NCBI GenBank assembly: GCA_023091735.1
Contig: JALKBU010000014.1
Coordinates: forward strand, 1-64,000
DNA length: 64,000 nucleotides
Reading direction: 5' to 3'
DNA from: Trichomonas tenax
Lineage: Eukaryota; Parabasalia; Trichomonadida; Trichomonadidae
Shown: one piece after another, positions 1 to 9,964 of the stretch
Numbering within the stretch: the first letter of the stretch is position 1
Layout: the number at the start of each line of letters is the position of its first letter
The notes under the pieces: model-generated
Database searches by the model: none
The model's input: only the letters and a program-made list of their open reading frames with translations
What the model was told of the DNA's origin: nothing
Made by a program: the position numbers and the translations under genes

Positions 1-232
1 CCACTTATACCACTGGATAGACAACTATCAATATGTACATGAAAGTACTTTCAAATCGAAAAAATATTGATCAGATAAAAAGTTATGAAGGTCGCGGGAC
101 TACACCGCAGAAGGAAAAATTTTCCCATGCGTAAAAATATTAATTTGATTAAGGCTCTATTTTTCCTTTTATGTGTTTTGTTGCTGTGTTTATATTGATT
201 TGTTAATAAAGCTATAAAAACAGTTTGTCTAT

Positions 233-238
233 TCACTT
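233..238 (+). promoter_or_regulatory. Initiator TCACTT of the solenoid gene
   Basis: This is a canonical trichomonad Initiator (TCA+1 C T T) with the predicted transcription start at 235. It lies about 5 bases before codon CTA at 241, where homology suggests the protein used to begin, and 87 bases before the first in-frame ATG (322). A 5' leader that long would be atypical here, since the other genes in the window have leaders of about 7-26 bases. Confidence 0.5.
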
Positions 239-321
239 TTCTAGAAATTTCACTCTCTGTTCTTCTCGCATCAGATTTTTCTGGTGAAAAGGCTCCAAAA
301 ATCATAGAACATATCAGAAAT

Positions 322-2475
322 ATGATAGCTGAAAATCCGTTAGAGTTTTATCACGAAATTATTGAAATTCTTTGTAATACATTTAACGATAACAAAATGA
401 TTTCCGCAATCGTTCTAAAGAGATTTTTATCGAAAAGAAATCAATGTTGTGACGTGATATTCACTTCAGAGAACTTTCTGATGCTTTTTCACTCGTTAGA
501 AAAAATAATTTCGATTTTATCACGATTAACGCCAGAATCCGGTCAAATATTAATGAAAATAGTCAAGAAAATTTGCTGCAGACTGTTAAATATAGACTAT
601 GTCATGGAATTAACATTGAATTCGAATTCAAATTTATATATTACAGGATTTTATACGATTAAAAAGGTAATAAGACGCATTCCTGCATCTCAAGGAAGGG
701 AATATTCACAAATCATCGCCCAAAGATTTATCCAAAGTATGGAAAACGTCGAAAATCCAGAATATTTTGCTCATTTGTTTTCAGCATTCACTGAAGTATC
801 AAGATTGTTTTCTTTTGTTACAAGTAATGACTTGTTAACTTGCATTTCCAATCATTGTATAGGGTATGCGAAAAGTCCCGTTTTAATTGATTCAGTCATC
901 GAGTTTTTCAAATCGCTTTTCTCGATCAATCCTTTGTTTTCATTGACAATTTGTAGTCAAGTTTCAAATATATTTTTGATAATATACGAAATGAATTTCA
1001 TTAAGGGCTTAGATTTATTGAAATCATATTTTAACATGCTGCTGATTGATTCAAATCGACCGAATTTTGATGAGCAGTGGATTAATATTTTGGGGCTTTT
1101 GTTTACTCAATCTAATGAAGAAAATTATGAAATTATTCACGATTTGCTGGATGATTTGTGCAAATTCTTTGGAGAACAGATGATGAATTATGTAGATAAT
1201 GCGATTTCATTGCTAAATGATCAAAATTTGATTTTATCTTCTTTGATCATTCATTATGTTGAATGCTGTTTAGAGTTTTATTTAGATTTTGAAGTTTTGA
1301 CGCCTTTAATTGAAGTTTTTTCGCATTTTCCAATATCTTCAACTCTTCATTTCTTTGGGACTTTTCTAGATTACACTATGGATCAAGAAGCTATTGATTT
1401 TATAACGCAATTCTTTGAATGTATTGAACCAAATGAATTCGTTGATGTTTTCAATATCCAAAGATTAGGATTTAAACTTCTCAAAAGGCACTCGGCAATA
1501 GAACAAGATATTGCCATGAAAATATTCATGTTGAGAACATCAGACAATCCAGGAACATATTTATATATCAAGAAAGTAGTTTCAATAATCAGTTTTGAAA
1601 ATTCGAAAGCATTCATTGATTTCATAAAAGAGAACTATTTTTCTTTTAATGTTCCTGATAGATTATATCTTTTGGAAGCTTTCCTACAGTTCTGCACTAT
1701 ATTTAGTGATCAAATTCAACAAGATTTTGTCATTGAAATGGGAACATTGCTATTTCATGAAGATAACTATAATGATGATTGTAGTTGTGAATTTGCAATT
1801 CCTGTTTCTTTCTTTGTAAGAAATTATTCAGCATATTTCGCTCCTTTCTTTGAGAATTGTTTTAATTTATCAGTCAAATGTTTGAAACAGGAAAGCTTTG
1901 AGTCTTTAATTTCAGGTTCAATACTTATGGATGAACTAGCAAAGGTTAAAGCAATTCCAAGCGAAAATCTCGGTGACGTCGTTAATTTTCTTTCTTCATG
2001 TGCAATAAATGAAAACTTGGGATGGATGATAAGAGGTGCGAGTTATCTTGCAATAGCTGACATTTTCATTGAACTGGAGATCGATGAAAACTATTTGCAA
2101 CTCTTTGGAAGTTTATTTGAACAAAGAAACATTCTTTATGATAGAGATTCGATTGAAGATCTTGAAACAACAGATGCCTTAGTATCGTTGTTGATATCAT
2201 TAATGAAGATTGTGAAAACAGATGAAAGCTTCCTTGAGAAATTGTTTATTGTTATAATAGAATTATCATTCACTGATGAATTCCCAGAAATTTTGTTATC
2301 GAACTATCTTCAAACGCTTATATTCCTATTTACCAAGCACAGAAACGAAACTGAAGAAATGATAAAGCAAAACAATCAAATAGAGTCAATTATCGAATCA
2401 TCAAATAAAATAATGCCAGAGTATATCAGCATTATTAGAGATTTAAGAATCCCATTTGATGAAGAAGAACAATAA
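322..2475 (+). CDS. Karyopherin/armadillo-like helical solenoid protein, start codon probably lost
   Basis: The 717-residue reading frame is almost entirely amphipathic helix with the spacing of HEAT/armadillo repeats. It has no signal peptide or membrane segment and ends in an acidic FDEEEQ tail. The first in-frame ATG is at 322, but coding character clearly continues upstream. Codons 241-321 read LEISLSVLLASDFSGEKAPK and onward into MIAENPLEFY, which resembles the first HEAT helix of importin-beta-like proteins (hydrophobic helix, SD turn, charged helix). That extension has no ATG before an in-frame TGA at 196, while an Initiator sits at 233. The start codon may therefore have been mutated (CTA at 241), or translation may begin at 322 on a shortened protein. 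A role in nuclear transport is inferred only from the fold pattern; any HEAT-repeat scaffold is possible. Confidence 0.6.
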   Translation: MIAENPLEFYHEIIEILCNTFNDNKMISAIVLKRFLSKRNQCCDVIFTSENFLMLFHSLEKIISILSRLTPESGQILMKIVKKICCRLLNIDYVMELTLNSNSNLYITGFYTIKKVIRRIPASQGREYSQIIAQRFIQSMENVENPEYFAHLFSAFTEVSRLFSFVTSNDLLTCISNHCIGYAKSPVLIDSVIEFFKSLFSINPLFSLTICSQVSNIFLIIYEMNFIKGLDLLKSYFNMLLIDSNRPNFDEQWINILGLLFTQSNEENYEIIHDLLDDLCKFFGEQMMNYVDNAISLLNDQNLILSSLIIHYVECCLEFYLDFEVLTPLIEVFSHFPISSTLHFFGTFLDYTMDQEAIDFITQFFECIEPNEFVDVFNIQRLGFKLLKRHSAIEQDIAMKIFMLRTSDNPGTYLYIKKVVSIISFENSKAFIDFIKENYFSFNVPDRLYLLEAFLQFCTIFSDQIQQDFVIEMGTLLFHEDNYNDDCSCEFAIPVSFFVRNYSAYFAPFFENCFNLSVKCLKQESFESLISGSILMDELAKVKAIPSENLGDVVNFLSSCAINENLGWMIRGASYLAIADIFIELEIDENYLQLFGSLFEQRNILYDRDSIEDLETTDALVSLLISLMKIVKTDESFLEKLFIVIIELSFTDEFPEILLSNYLQTLIFLFTKHRNETEEMIKQNNQIESIIESSNKIMPEYISIIRDLRIPFDEEEQ

Positions 2476-2511
2476 TTTAATCAAACATTTTTTATTCCAT
2501 GATAAAAAAAA

Positions 2512-4377
2512 TTACTTCTTTTTAACAATAACTTCAAGAGAGCATAATGTACCTGAGGATCCCATAAATAGCACATATTGCTGGTCTTCTGTATACTCCT
2601 TAGCCTCTATTTCAACATCGATGCTCATTCCTGGAACAATAATTCCTGTTGAAGGGGCAACAATCAAATTGTCGGAAAGAAGTTGAACATTAAATTCTGC
2701 TGTTGTGAATGAAATATTTTCTATACTTACTTTAACTTTCTTCTTTCTCTTCGCAGGGACTTCTATTGTTGCTGGATTTGCTAAACAGATTGGGCACTCA
2801 AGAGAAGTGAGCTCATTATATTTCTTCTGCAATAAGTTATTGAAGTCCTCCTTTCTCTCAGCATTTTCTGCAGGAATCATTACTTCGAAGTGGCCGTAAA
2901 CGGGTCTGTGGTCTGATATGCGAGAAGATCCTGATGAATACATGATGTTCTTTGGATCCTCTGGATAGTTCTTTGTCGGTTCGTCGGGTGAGAAATAGCT
3001 CTGTAACATGAACGGGAATCTTTGGTCACCGTAGTGATAGAAAACATCTGTTTCGAATGAGAATGAATCTGCTAAACCTAAAGTGAGTCTTGGCTCAAAT
3101 ATTCTTACTAATATTCTATCTGTATATGATGGAACTCTTTTCTTCTTTGATGTATCATAGTTATCTGAGTTTGGATCGAATTTATATGTCGGCTTAAATG
3201 TGATCTCTGGTTCTTGCAATGTTCCTAATTCAGGAACAATCTTCTTCTGTGCAAGAAGTTGATCGTTTTCAACGAGAGTCTTGATCTCCCATTTATCGCA
3301 TAACTTGATTGTTTTGCCGTAATTCAAGTGAATTCTGTAATTCAAATCACCGCAAATGAACAATAAATCTGTATCACGAGGGACCATATTGATGATCTGT
3401 ATCAACTGCTGATTGCGGCTTTCGATGTTTTGGTCATTTGCAGCCAAGTGACAGCCAACTAATGTAATGTTTGCTGCACCTGCTTCGATGTTAAAGAACA
3501 CAACAGATTTGTTTGCTGCGAAGCCCATTGCTCCTAATCTGAGCTTCTTCGTCTTCGCGAGTCTTAATTGTTGATTATTCTTGTTTAAAGCCAAACATCC
3601 GAAGACTCCGCCCAATGAAACAGCATCAACAATTTCGAGTTCTGATGTACTCAATGCTGCATGAATTACACCTTTCCATTGCACCAATTTCTCGGAGTTC
3701 CCTATAACCATTGAGTTCACACTCATGTCGATCTCCTGGAACGCGAAGAAAGCGACATCAGGATTCTCATTTATAACTTTCATCAATTCTTGAACAGCGA
3801 ACGTGGTAGGAATAGCCTCAGCGACATTCCAAGTCATACAATTCAGTCTTATTGGGTTAGCAAACGTGTAATAAGAAGAGTTCAAAATCTCACATCTTGA
3901 TTTCCATATTTCTTCAGCTTGCTTTGAGAATGGAACAGGCGAAAGTCCGTACTTTGTCGTGTTCAAATCGACGAAATTATATGGAGGTTGGTAAGTTCTC
4001 GGCATTGAGTGTGAATTAATGAAGTTTTTGTTGTTCTCGTAGAAATCATCCTGTATATTGCACGAAATATTGGTTGTTAGGCGTATTTGTGAGATAAAAA
4101 TTTCAAATTGTCGTGATTTATCGCATTTAATGACAATTGTTTTGTCTCCGTAGTCCATGAATGTGAAAACTATGGAATCCAACGAAACATAGACAGTTAT
4201 CAATCGAGTAATAGGCAATAAACATTGTTTTGGCGAATTATTTTCTTTAAAGTTCAGAAAAGGAAGCTTCATGGACCCATTCTTCAGCAGCATTCTCATT
4301 GTCACTTCGACGCTGTCCATTGTGAATATTCCTTCACAGCCGCACCAAAAGTCTAAAGAGTCTAATAATTCTTCCAT
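2512..4377 (-). CDS. OCRL/INPP5-type inositol polyphosphate 5-phosphatase with ASH domain
   Basis: This 621-residue enzyme should remove the 5-phosphate from phosphoinositides such as PI(4,5)P2 on membranes. The N-terminal ~150 residues look like a PH-type or linker region. The catalytic exonuclease-endonuclease-phosphatase domain (about 175-500) shows the ordered family motifs: TWNVAEA, FQEID, CHLAAND, CGDLNYR, RVPSYTDRIL and SDHRPV, which include the metal-binding and catalytic residues. Residues ~530-621 form a beta-rich ASH (ASPM-SPD2-Hydin) domain, as in human OCRL and INPP5B, but the protein stops there and has no RhoGAP-like domain. That domain order supports an OCRL-type role in endosome, phagosome or basal-body trafficking (inference). 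The ATG is preceded by GCTCAATA 9 bases upstream, an Initiator-like site. The gene converges on the solenoid gene, with 36 bases between stops. Confidence 0.93.
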   Translation of the reverse strand: MEELLDSLDFWCGCEGIFTMDSVEVTMRMLLKNGSMKLPFLNFKENNSPKQCLLPITRLITVYVSLDSIVFTFMDYGDKTIVIKCDKSRQFEIFISQIRLTTNISCNIQDDFYENNKNFINSHSMPRTYQPPYNFVDLNTTKYGLSPVPFSKQAEEIWKSRCEILNSSYYTFANPIRLNCMTWNVAEAIPTTFAVQELMKVINENPDVAFFAFQEIDMSVNSMVIGNSEKLVQWKGVIHAALSTSELEIVDAVSLGGVFGCLALNKNNQQLRLAKTKKLRLGAMGFAANKSVVFFNIEAGAANITLVGCHLAANDQNIESRNQQLIQIINMVPRDTDLLFICGDLNYRIHLNYGKTIKLCDKWEIKTLVENDQLLAQKKIVPELGTLQEPEITFKPTYKFDPNSDNYDTSKKKRVPSYTDRILVRIFEPRLTLGLADSFSFETDVFYHYGDQRFPFMLQSYFSPDEPTKNYPEDPKNIMYSSGSSRISDHRPVYGHFEVMIPAENAERKEDFNNLLQKKYNELTSLECPICLANPATIEVPAKRKKKVKVSIENISFTTAEFNVQLLSDNLIVAPSTGIIVPGMSIDVEIEAKEYTEDQQYVLFMGSSGTLCSLEVIVKKK

Positions 4378-4382
4378 TTTTT

Positions 4383-4388
4383 TATTGA
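4383..4388 (-). promoter_or_regulatory. Initiator-like TCAATA of the 5-phosphatase gene
   Basis: On the minus strand the sequence reads GCTCAATAAAAAATG. The predicted +1 A pairs with base 4386, giving a 9-base leader. The +2 position is A instead of the pyrimidine of the Trichomonas consensus. The same TCAATA occurs in front of at least three other genes here. Confidence 0.45.
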
Positions 4389-5170
4389 GCTTTTTTTGTA
4401 AATTTATTTATATTTAAAAATGAAGTTATGGAATACACACGGTGTAATATAACAATTCCCTGAATTATAGGCTTCAAGAATGTAATAAAAATTTCGGATT
4501 CAAAATTAGTTAGTTGTTAAGCATTATTTATGATACTATTGATCTATACTATATATGTTTCCAATCTAATTTTCATTTAAAAATGCATATTTCCCTTAAT
4601 GAATTAATCGAATCATATATAACAATGAGCTTTAAGATTTATGTTGTGTAGACAATGGGGATGTATGCTCTATGATTTCGAGGAACTGTTGGTGCCTTCT
4701 ATTTTTGCTCTTAGCTAATTCATTCCTAAAATCTACATTTTCTACTACTCTCTGAGATTTTTAGGACATGCAGTGGAAACTTCATAGAGTCGTAGAAAAT
4801 GTGATAAATCAAAACATTCATTTATTCAAATTCTAATCAATAAAATTTGATCTATTTTGTTCATATTTTATTCATCATGATCACTATATTTAAATTACCA
4901 ATGATAATATTCAATATTTGACAACATGGAAATAAATCACTCTAATATTAAGAATACCAACAAACACTTTTAATTTATATAATAATTTAAAGTAACACAA
5001 GCTAATTCTAATAATATTTTTGGAAGAATATTAGAATGTATAGAATTGGATGTTATTCCAGAAATATCGATATCTGCTGCTGGAGTTATTATGAAATTTT
5101 AATGTCTTTCTATATGAATGTCATATGTTTTCTATAGTTTCGTGAATATTGGTGGAAAAATGAAATCTAA
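4389..5170. other. Intergenic AT-rich stretch
   Basis: I see no open frame with coding character, no RNA gene and no clear repeat here. Its end merges into the decayed tail-collar gene. Confidence 0.5.
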
Positions 5171-5690
5171 AATGATTGTTTCCGGTATATTTGCAACATA
5201 AAACAGTATCTAAAAGAGAAAATTCAGGCATTGGAAGAAGAAAACAAGCGATTAAAGGAAGAAATGCAAGATTTAAAAAATCATCAATTCCCATTAGGTT
5301 CAGTTTTCCTTACCATGGATCAGAGGAACCCAGAACAGTATATGCCGGGTAAATGGAAGCGTTTACAAGATGGATTTTTACGAGCTCAACCACGAGGTGG
5401 AGAAACTGGTGGAAGTAGCTGTATATCCGAGCAGAACCTTCCTCCACACTCCCATCCAATTGACTTGAAGTTATCAGCATCAGATTCTGATTTTCTATCT
5501 CTACTTCATCTCAACTTAGGAGCAAATTCAAGAATTTATAGAGCTCTGATTTTATGCATTGTCAACTTGCCATAATTTTTGTCGACCAAAATCAGGTAAA
5601 ATGCAGTGGGGTGTTAGAAATACTGAGTCAATGCATCTATTTAATATATGTTAGGGCCGGCAGTTGGCAAACTGATAAAATCTTTAAATA
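5171..5690 (+). pseudogene. Decayed phage tail-collar-like gene
   Basis: The best part is an open stretch up to 5575. It encodes a short coiled coil (LEEENKRLKEEMQDLKNH) followed by a domain with the plan of bacteriophage tail-collar/Gp10 C-terminal proteins: GSVFLTM, an NP..YMPGKWKRL segment, DGFLRA, RGGETGGSS and LPPHSHP. In that family a short adhesive stretch has G.W, a drFL-like motif, a GGE turn and an LP.HsH motif in this order. There is no ATG in frame after the TAA at 5168. After 5575 the homology appears to resume in another frame (MQWGVRNTES near 5600, then RAGSWQTDKIF near 5655). I read this as a dead copy of a family that probably reached this lineage from phage or bacteria. Confidence 0.6.
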
Positions 5691-5941
5691 TATTTAACAT
5701 ATTTGAGACTTGTCATGAATAAAATAGTATACCCACAGCATATAATATCATATGGCAAGAGATTTGGTTCTGTTTGTATATGAATTAATTTACGACTATA
5801 ATAAATGAACACTACAAAGATATTCTAAGTAAATATTATCATAATTTAATACAAACAAACAATAGATAGTAAGACAAACATAGGTAAATACGACAAATTA
5901 AGATCTGAACATAAAAATAATTTGCCGAATCGTCCACTATT

Positions 5942-6139
5942 TTAGTAAGTAATGACTATAGCTTTGCGTTGTCTTTGGCTTGGCCTCTTGTTTTTCATTG
6001 ATCCAAGTGTCTGTGATATGATATGGAACGGAACTTCTTCAGCAATAGGCTTTATTGTCTTGGAATCGCTGCTAGAGGAGTATGACTTGAAATCGTACTC
6101 TTCGTATGTCTCGTAGACGCATGAATCTTCGCTTGACAT
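5942..6139 (-). CDS. Small acidic/serine-rich hypothetical protein
   Basis: This is a 65-residue frame beginning MSSEDSCVYETYEEYDF, with a serine run (SSSSDS) and a basic C-terminal part (KNKRPSQRQRK). It resembles no family I know. The argument for a real gene is the start context: the ATG follows TTCATAAAAAATG, an Initiator (TCATA) with a 7-base leader exactly as in the confident genes. It has no membrane segment. It could also be a chance frame. Confidence 0.42.
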   Translation of the reverse strand: MSSEDSCVYETYEEYDFKSYSSSSDSKTIKPIAEEVPFHIISQTLGSMKNKRPSQRQRKAIVITY

Positions 6140-6142
6140 TTT

Positions 6143-6148
6143 TTATGA
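6143..6148 (-). promoter_or_regulatory. Initiator TCATAA of the small ORF
   Basis: TCATAA on the minus strand matches TCA+1 pyrimidine (T/A). The predicted transcription start is at base 6146, 7 bases before the ATG. Confidence 0.4.
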
Positions 6149-7739
6149 ACCAACTTTGACAATTAAGAATTTTCTGAGAGGAAGTTTTTCATCCTGAAAA
6201 AAAAGTGAAAAATTTGACAACTAATTGACATAAATCACCTTAGAAATCAATTGGACCTAATATAAAGAGAACTGGAAGGTCTGGACGGTGGTCGCTATAT
6301 ATGCAAGGGGATTTTTTATGTTTGGATGAAAATTTTTGGAAATTTATATGGAGTTTATGCGAAACTTCGTGCATAGATCTGCCTATGCATGGGATAACAT
6401 ATTTTCATGTTTTAAAAGAATTTTGAGCGAAATGTTTATGACATTTCCTACAGTTTATTTTTGCAATTTGAAATTTTAGAATTGCCATATGATAGTCTTT
6501 GAAAACTGAAGATAAAATTTTTTCAAAGAAATTTCAGAATAAATGACATGTAAACTATTTATGACACGTAACAAGAAAAGAAACATTGTTCGCTTTTACG
6601 CTTTGGAAAAATGACACATTTTGGATGTTTTGTGGATACTCAAAATATAAAAAATAAAAAAAATCAGGCTTTCGGCGCTGGCGCGGCATCATCATCACCT
6701 CAGGCAGTTCAAAAGCAATCAAAGTTCGCCAAGATTTCAAAAATATCCCTCTCCTTTTTTCCTATTCTTCTCCTCCCTTTTTCCTTTCCTTCCTTTGCTT
6801 AAAAATTTTATTGTTTACAAGAACTTTATAGAATTTAATTGAACGGTGTGTCCCTTACATGTCAAAGGTGTGTCCACTTTTCAACCGTTTTCATTGAATA
6901 TATGTCCCTTTCATTTCATTAGTGTCCAAGTGTCACTTTTATATGTCATAGCTTTACAAAACCCTGCAATTTTTTGGAGAAAGCCCCTATTTTTGGTCAC
7001 TTTTTGATATTGTTTTGAGATCGAATTTTAGTGGATATATGTAATCTTTGTGTATTATGTTGATGAATGGATGATTTATTTTTGACATTTTTAGACTTTT
7101 CGGATCAGATTTCATGAAAAACGAAAAAAATCACAAAAATCGAGTCCTTGGACACATAACTTTTACTTTAGGACACTTCAACGAGGACAAATGCAGATAA
7201 GTATTCGCTTTTGGCGTAGACTCGTTAAATGTGATTGTACATCAGTTAAATTCACAAAAGAATCAACTATTTACTCATTTCTATCGCTGTTTAGCCCAGA
7301 AATACTGACTTTGAAGCGAATATAATTTCAATAATTTCTTCACCCAGCATACTTAGCATCACGGTAGAGCATGTAGATAACATGGAAAGGAGGTTGGTTT
7401 AAGGAGCAAGATATCAAAGCGCATACCAAAAAGTGACAAGCATTCTGCAAATGATTTTTTTTCGATTCTAATTGGTTAAATTGATGCTACAACACTTAGA
7501 ATAAAATATTTTCTAAGACATGCTTGCCATGTAATCTTCATTCCGACAATAAACAATATTTATTCGTCAAAATCAGTCAATCTGTCATTTTATTACCAGC
7601 TCGAAGAGAGGACGAATTGAGAGGGGTAAAATTCGAATATATTGTATGCCCGCTAGTTGGATGCATAATATCTAGATTGGATAAACTAAGAATAATTCTG
7701 TTTATATATATAGATAGTAAACTGTTATATGAGTATATA
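6149..7739. other. Intergenic region, possible gene debris
   Basis: About 1.6 kb contains no acceptable gene. A locally GC-richer patch near 6660-6740 and a minus-strand stretch near 7375-7435 (reading PPFHVIYMLYRDAKYAG then a stop) look like coding remnants that I cannot assign. The other open frames start with TTG or have random composition. Confidence 0.35.
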
Positions 7740-8339
7740 TCATCCCATTCGGTATTTTGATGTTCTTCTTGTCTTTGGTTCGCTGACTAATATTTTAACC
7801 ATTTCTTCTGCATCCATATCTACTAAGTCTGTATTGTGCTGGAAGTTCAGCCATCCATTTTTAATTCGTGGAGTGATGATTGGCAGATTTTCAACAGGAA
7901 CTTCGGCTTTTTCTGGCGGAACTTCGTAAAACATTTCACCGCCGTTAGTTTCAACATCCATTGATAGATTGGACTCAAGAACTGAGCTCATGAGTGGAAT
8001 CGTTAATTTTCTCAAACCTTTTCTCAAAACTTCGGCAATGTCGAACTTAGCGGAGGCAATGACGTCTGCGCCACCGCCTCTGTTGTCTGACATTAATAGG
8101 GTAAAATCTAAAAATACAGGAGCAGCTTTAGAATTGGCATCTCTCATGATCAAGATATTAAACTCTATAAGATTTGCCCATACGACTTTAAAGTCGACTG
8201 GTCTTTCGACTTCTGTAGGGAATGAGTGATATCTGAAGTGTACTTTGAGGCTGAATGATTTGTCGCAGAATGGTACATTGTCGACTGTTATATTGAAGAA
8301 TCTAAATTGCACGTTCGACTTCTCAATCAAAAATTGCAT
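7740..8339 (-). CDS. C2-like (NT-C2 type) domain protein
   Basis: The 199-residue protein begins MQFLIEKSNVQFRFFNITVD and alternates short beta strands with polar turns over residues 1-130: a first strand pair, then VVWANLIEFNILI, a long FLDFTLLM strand, then GADVIASAKFDIAEVLRKG and KLTIPLMSS...LSMDVE. That is the plan of the N-terminal C2 domain of EEIG1/EHBP1 proteins, a membrane or cytoskeleton adaptor fold. The acidic calcium-binding loops of classical C2 domains are not evident. The C-terminal 65 residues are a proline-rich linker and a short helical tail ending RRTSKYRMG. The gene is divergent from the armadillo-like gene, with 89 bases between start codons. The domain call rests on the strand pattern only. 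Confidence 0.62.
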   Translation of the reverse strand: MQFLIEKSNVQFRFFNITVDNVPFCDKSFSLKVHFRYHSFPTEVERPVDFKVVWANLIEFNILIMRDANSKAAPVFLDFTLLMSDNRGGGADVIASAKFDIAEVLRKGLRKLTIPLMSSVLESNLSMDVETNGGEMFYEVPPEKAEVPVENLPIITPRIKNGWLNFQHNTDLVDMDAEEMVKILVSEPKTRRTSKYRMG

Positions 8340-8403
8340 TAATTTTTGGCACTTTTACGATCTGACACAAATCGTTTACACAACAAAAATTACAATTTAC
8401 ATG

Positions 8404-8409
8404 TCATTT
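8404..8409 (+). promoter_or_regulatory. Initiator TCATTT of the armadillo-like gene
   Basis: This is a canonical Initiator with +1 at 8406 and a 23-base leader to the ATG at 8429. Confidence 0.55.
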
Positions 8410-8428
8410 TTATTTGTAAAATTTTAAA

Positions 8429-9754
8429 ATGGAAAACTCAGTAGATGAACAAAATACAATGACATATTCGAAAGAACACGATCAAAATACAGAATTGAAT
8501 ATGAAATTTGTCGAAATAGTGAATAATTTCCAACAAACTGATGAAATTGAAAAATTAAATCAAATCGCGGATGATTTCGTGGAGATCATTGAAGCTGATG
8601 ATATGTATAATGTTGATATTTCTATTGTTACAAATCAATTCCTCGAAAAATTATGTGTTCTTGCATTTTCATGCCCAGATGAACAATTATCAATGTCGTG
8701 CCTTAAAATCCTTCACTACTCATTCATTGATAACGAAGATTTCGATATTACACGGATTTTCCAAATTTCATTTCCATTTCTTCAGACAGTTCATCAGAAG
8801 ATATATGAATATAAATATAACGAAATATCCGACTTTTTCATGCACATGGTAACAACAATTGCAGGTTTTGATGAAAATACAAGAAATTCAACACTTGAAG
8901 CTTTTACATTTGATATGATACAGGACATTGCTGCTAAACACATCATTTCAGTTCATGAAGTTGCATATTTCTGCAATATTTGCACAATGAAACCATTACC
9001 TGTCGAGATTTTATCAAAGTTTGTTTTTTATGCATTAGATTCACTGAAAAATTATGCGGTGTTATCAGAAACAGAGCAGTCAGAGTTTATTTATGTTCTT
9101 GAGAATGCTGTTGATCATTTTGATGAAATCGTTCAAAACTTCGATTCATTGAAAGAATTAATACTTCAATTAGTACAGAACTGTAAATTAAGAGCTAGAA
9201 CAGCTGTTATCAGACTTATTTGCAATCTTACAGAGAAAAATACAAAATATGTTGAATTAATCAGATTAGAAGTTCTCTGCTATTTCGCAAAGCTCAGGCC
9301 GTTGAACACCGAGTCAAGGTGCAATTTCATGTGCTGGATTCTTAAGTTGATCGACAGAAACATCCTTTTGTCAAATTCTTCAATACATCTCAATACAGAG
9401 TTCTTAGAAATGATGTCTGACTTTCTCATGAACGGGCAATACAATATAAGAATAGAATCTGCGCATGTCATTAGAGATATCATCGAATTCGGTACAAATC
9501 AGAATATTTTGTATTTTGTTCAGAATGGTTTATTTGATAACATTGTTGATCTTCTTGAGAGCGATGACAGTGAATTTAATTTACAAATTCTTGAAATAGT
9601 TGAGCATTTGCAGAGATTTGGACATAAATTCGAAATTAATCATGAACAATTTGAAAATCTTCGTCCATATCTGGAAATCCTTTCAAATTATCCAGAGCAA
9701 AAGGTTAGCGAATTAGCAATTCACATCTATCAACAACTTTATTCTAGTGAATAA
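8429..9754 (+). CDS. Armadillo-like helical repeat protein
   Basis: The 441-residue protein has a charged, glutamine-rich first 35 residues, then repeated helix triplets typical of armadillo repeats. Examples are LRARTAVIRLICNLTEKN and, near the C-terminus, SAHVIRDIIEFG followed by VQNGLFDNIVDLLES. It has no membrane segment and no catalytic motif. Such proteins usually act as binding scaffolds. The importin-alpha-like look of the last repeats is suggestive, but the conserved asparagine/tryptophan array of importin-alpha is not visible. The start is supported by the Initiator 23 bases upstream. It is divergently arranged with the C2-like gene. Confidence 0.78.
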   Translation: MENSVDEQNTMTYSKEHDQNTELNMKFVEIVNNFQQTDEIEKLNQIADDFVEIIEADDMYNVDISIVTNQFLEKLCVLAFSCPDEQLSMSCLKILHYSFIDNEDFDITRIFQISFPFLQTVHQKIYEYKYNEISDFFMHMVTTIAGFDENTRNSTLEAFTFDMIQDIAAKHIISVHEVAYFCNICTMKPLPVEILSKFVFYALDSLKNYAVLSETEQSEFIYVLENAVDHFDEIVQNFDSLKELILQLVQNCKLRARTAVIRLICNLTEKNTKYVELIRLEVLCYFAKLRPLNTESRCNFMCWILKLIDRNILLSNSSIHLNTEFLEMMSDFLMNGQYNIRIESAHVIRDIIEFGTNQNILYFVQNGLFDNIVDLLESDDSEFNLQILEIVEHLQRFGHKFEINHEQFENLRPYLEILSNYPEQKVSELAIHIYQQLYSSE

Positions 9755-9964
9755 TTTTTATTTAAAAAAATCATGTGTTTTAACGGGATAACATTATGAA
9801 ATGTATACTGTTAGACTTGCTTTATCAATATTTTGTATTATAAATAGCTATTTTGATGATATATTTTATTTCGTTATTTTTTCTCAACATAATTAAGCCA
9901 TACCACGAAAGACGCAATCAAAATGCATGCAGTGTTGACTGAAAAACCAACTTATGATGATTAA

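Noticed and set aside
1..198. 84-codon minus-strand frame at the left edge
   Set aside because: It overlaps the upstream region of the solenoid gene, has no Initiator, and its composition is not protein-like.
2512..4377. RhoGAP domain expected for a full OCRL/INPP5B orthologue
   Set aside because: The protein ends right after the ASH domain and the downstream DNA is the convergent neighbour, so no hidden RhoGAP exon is present.
7524..7760. 78-codon plus-strand frame
   Set aside because: It starts with TTG, ends inside the C2-like gene, and has no Initiator and no recognisable motif.
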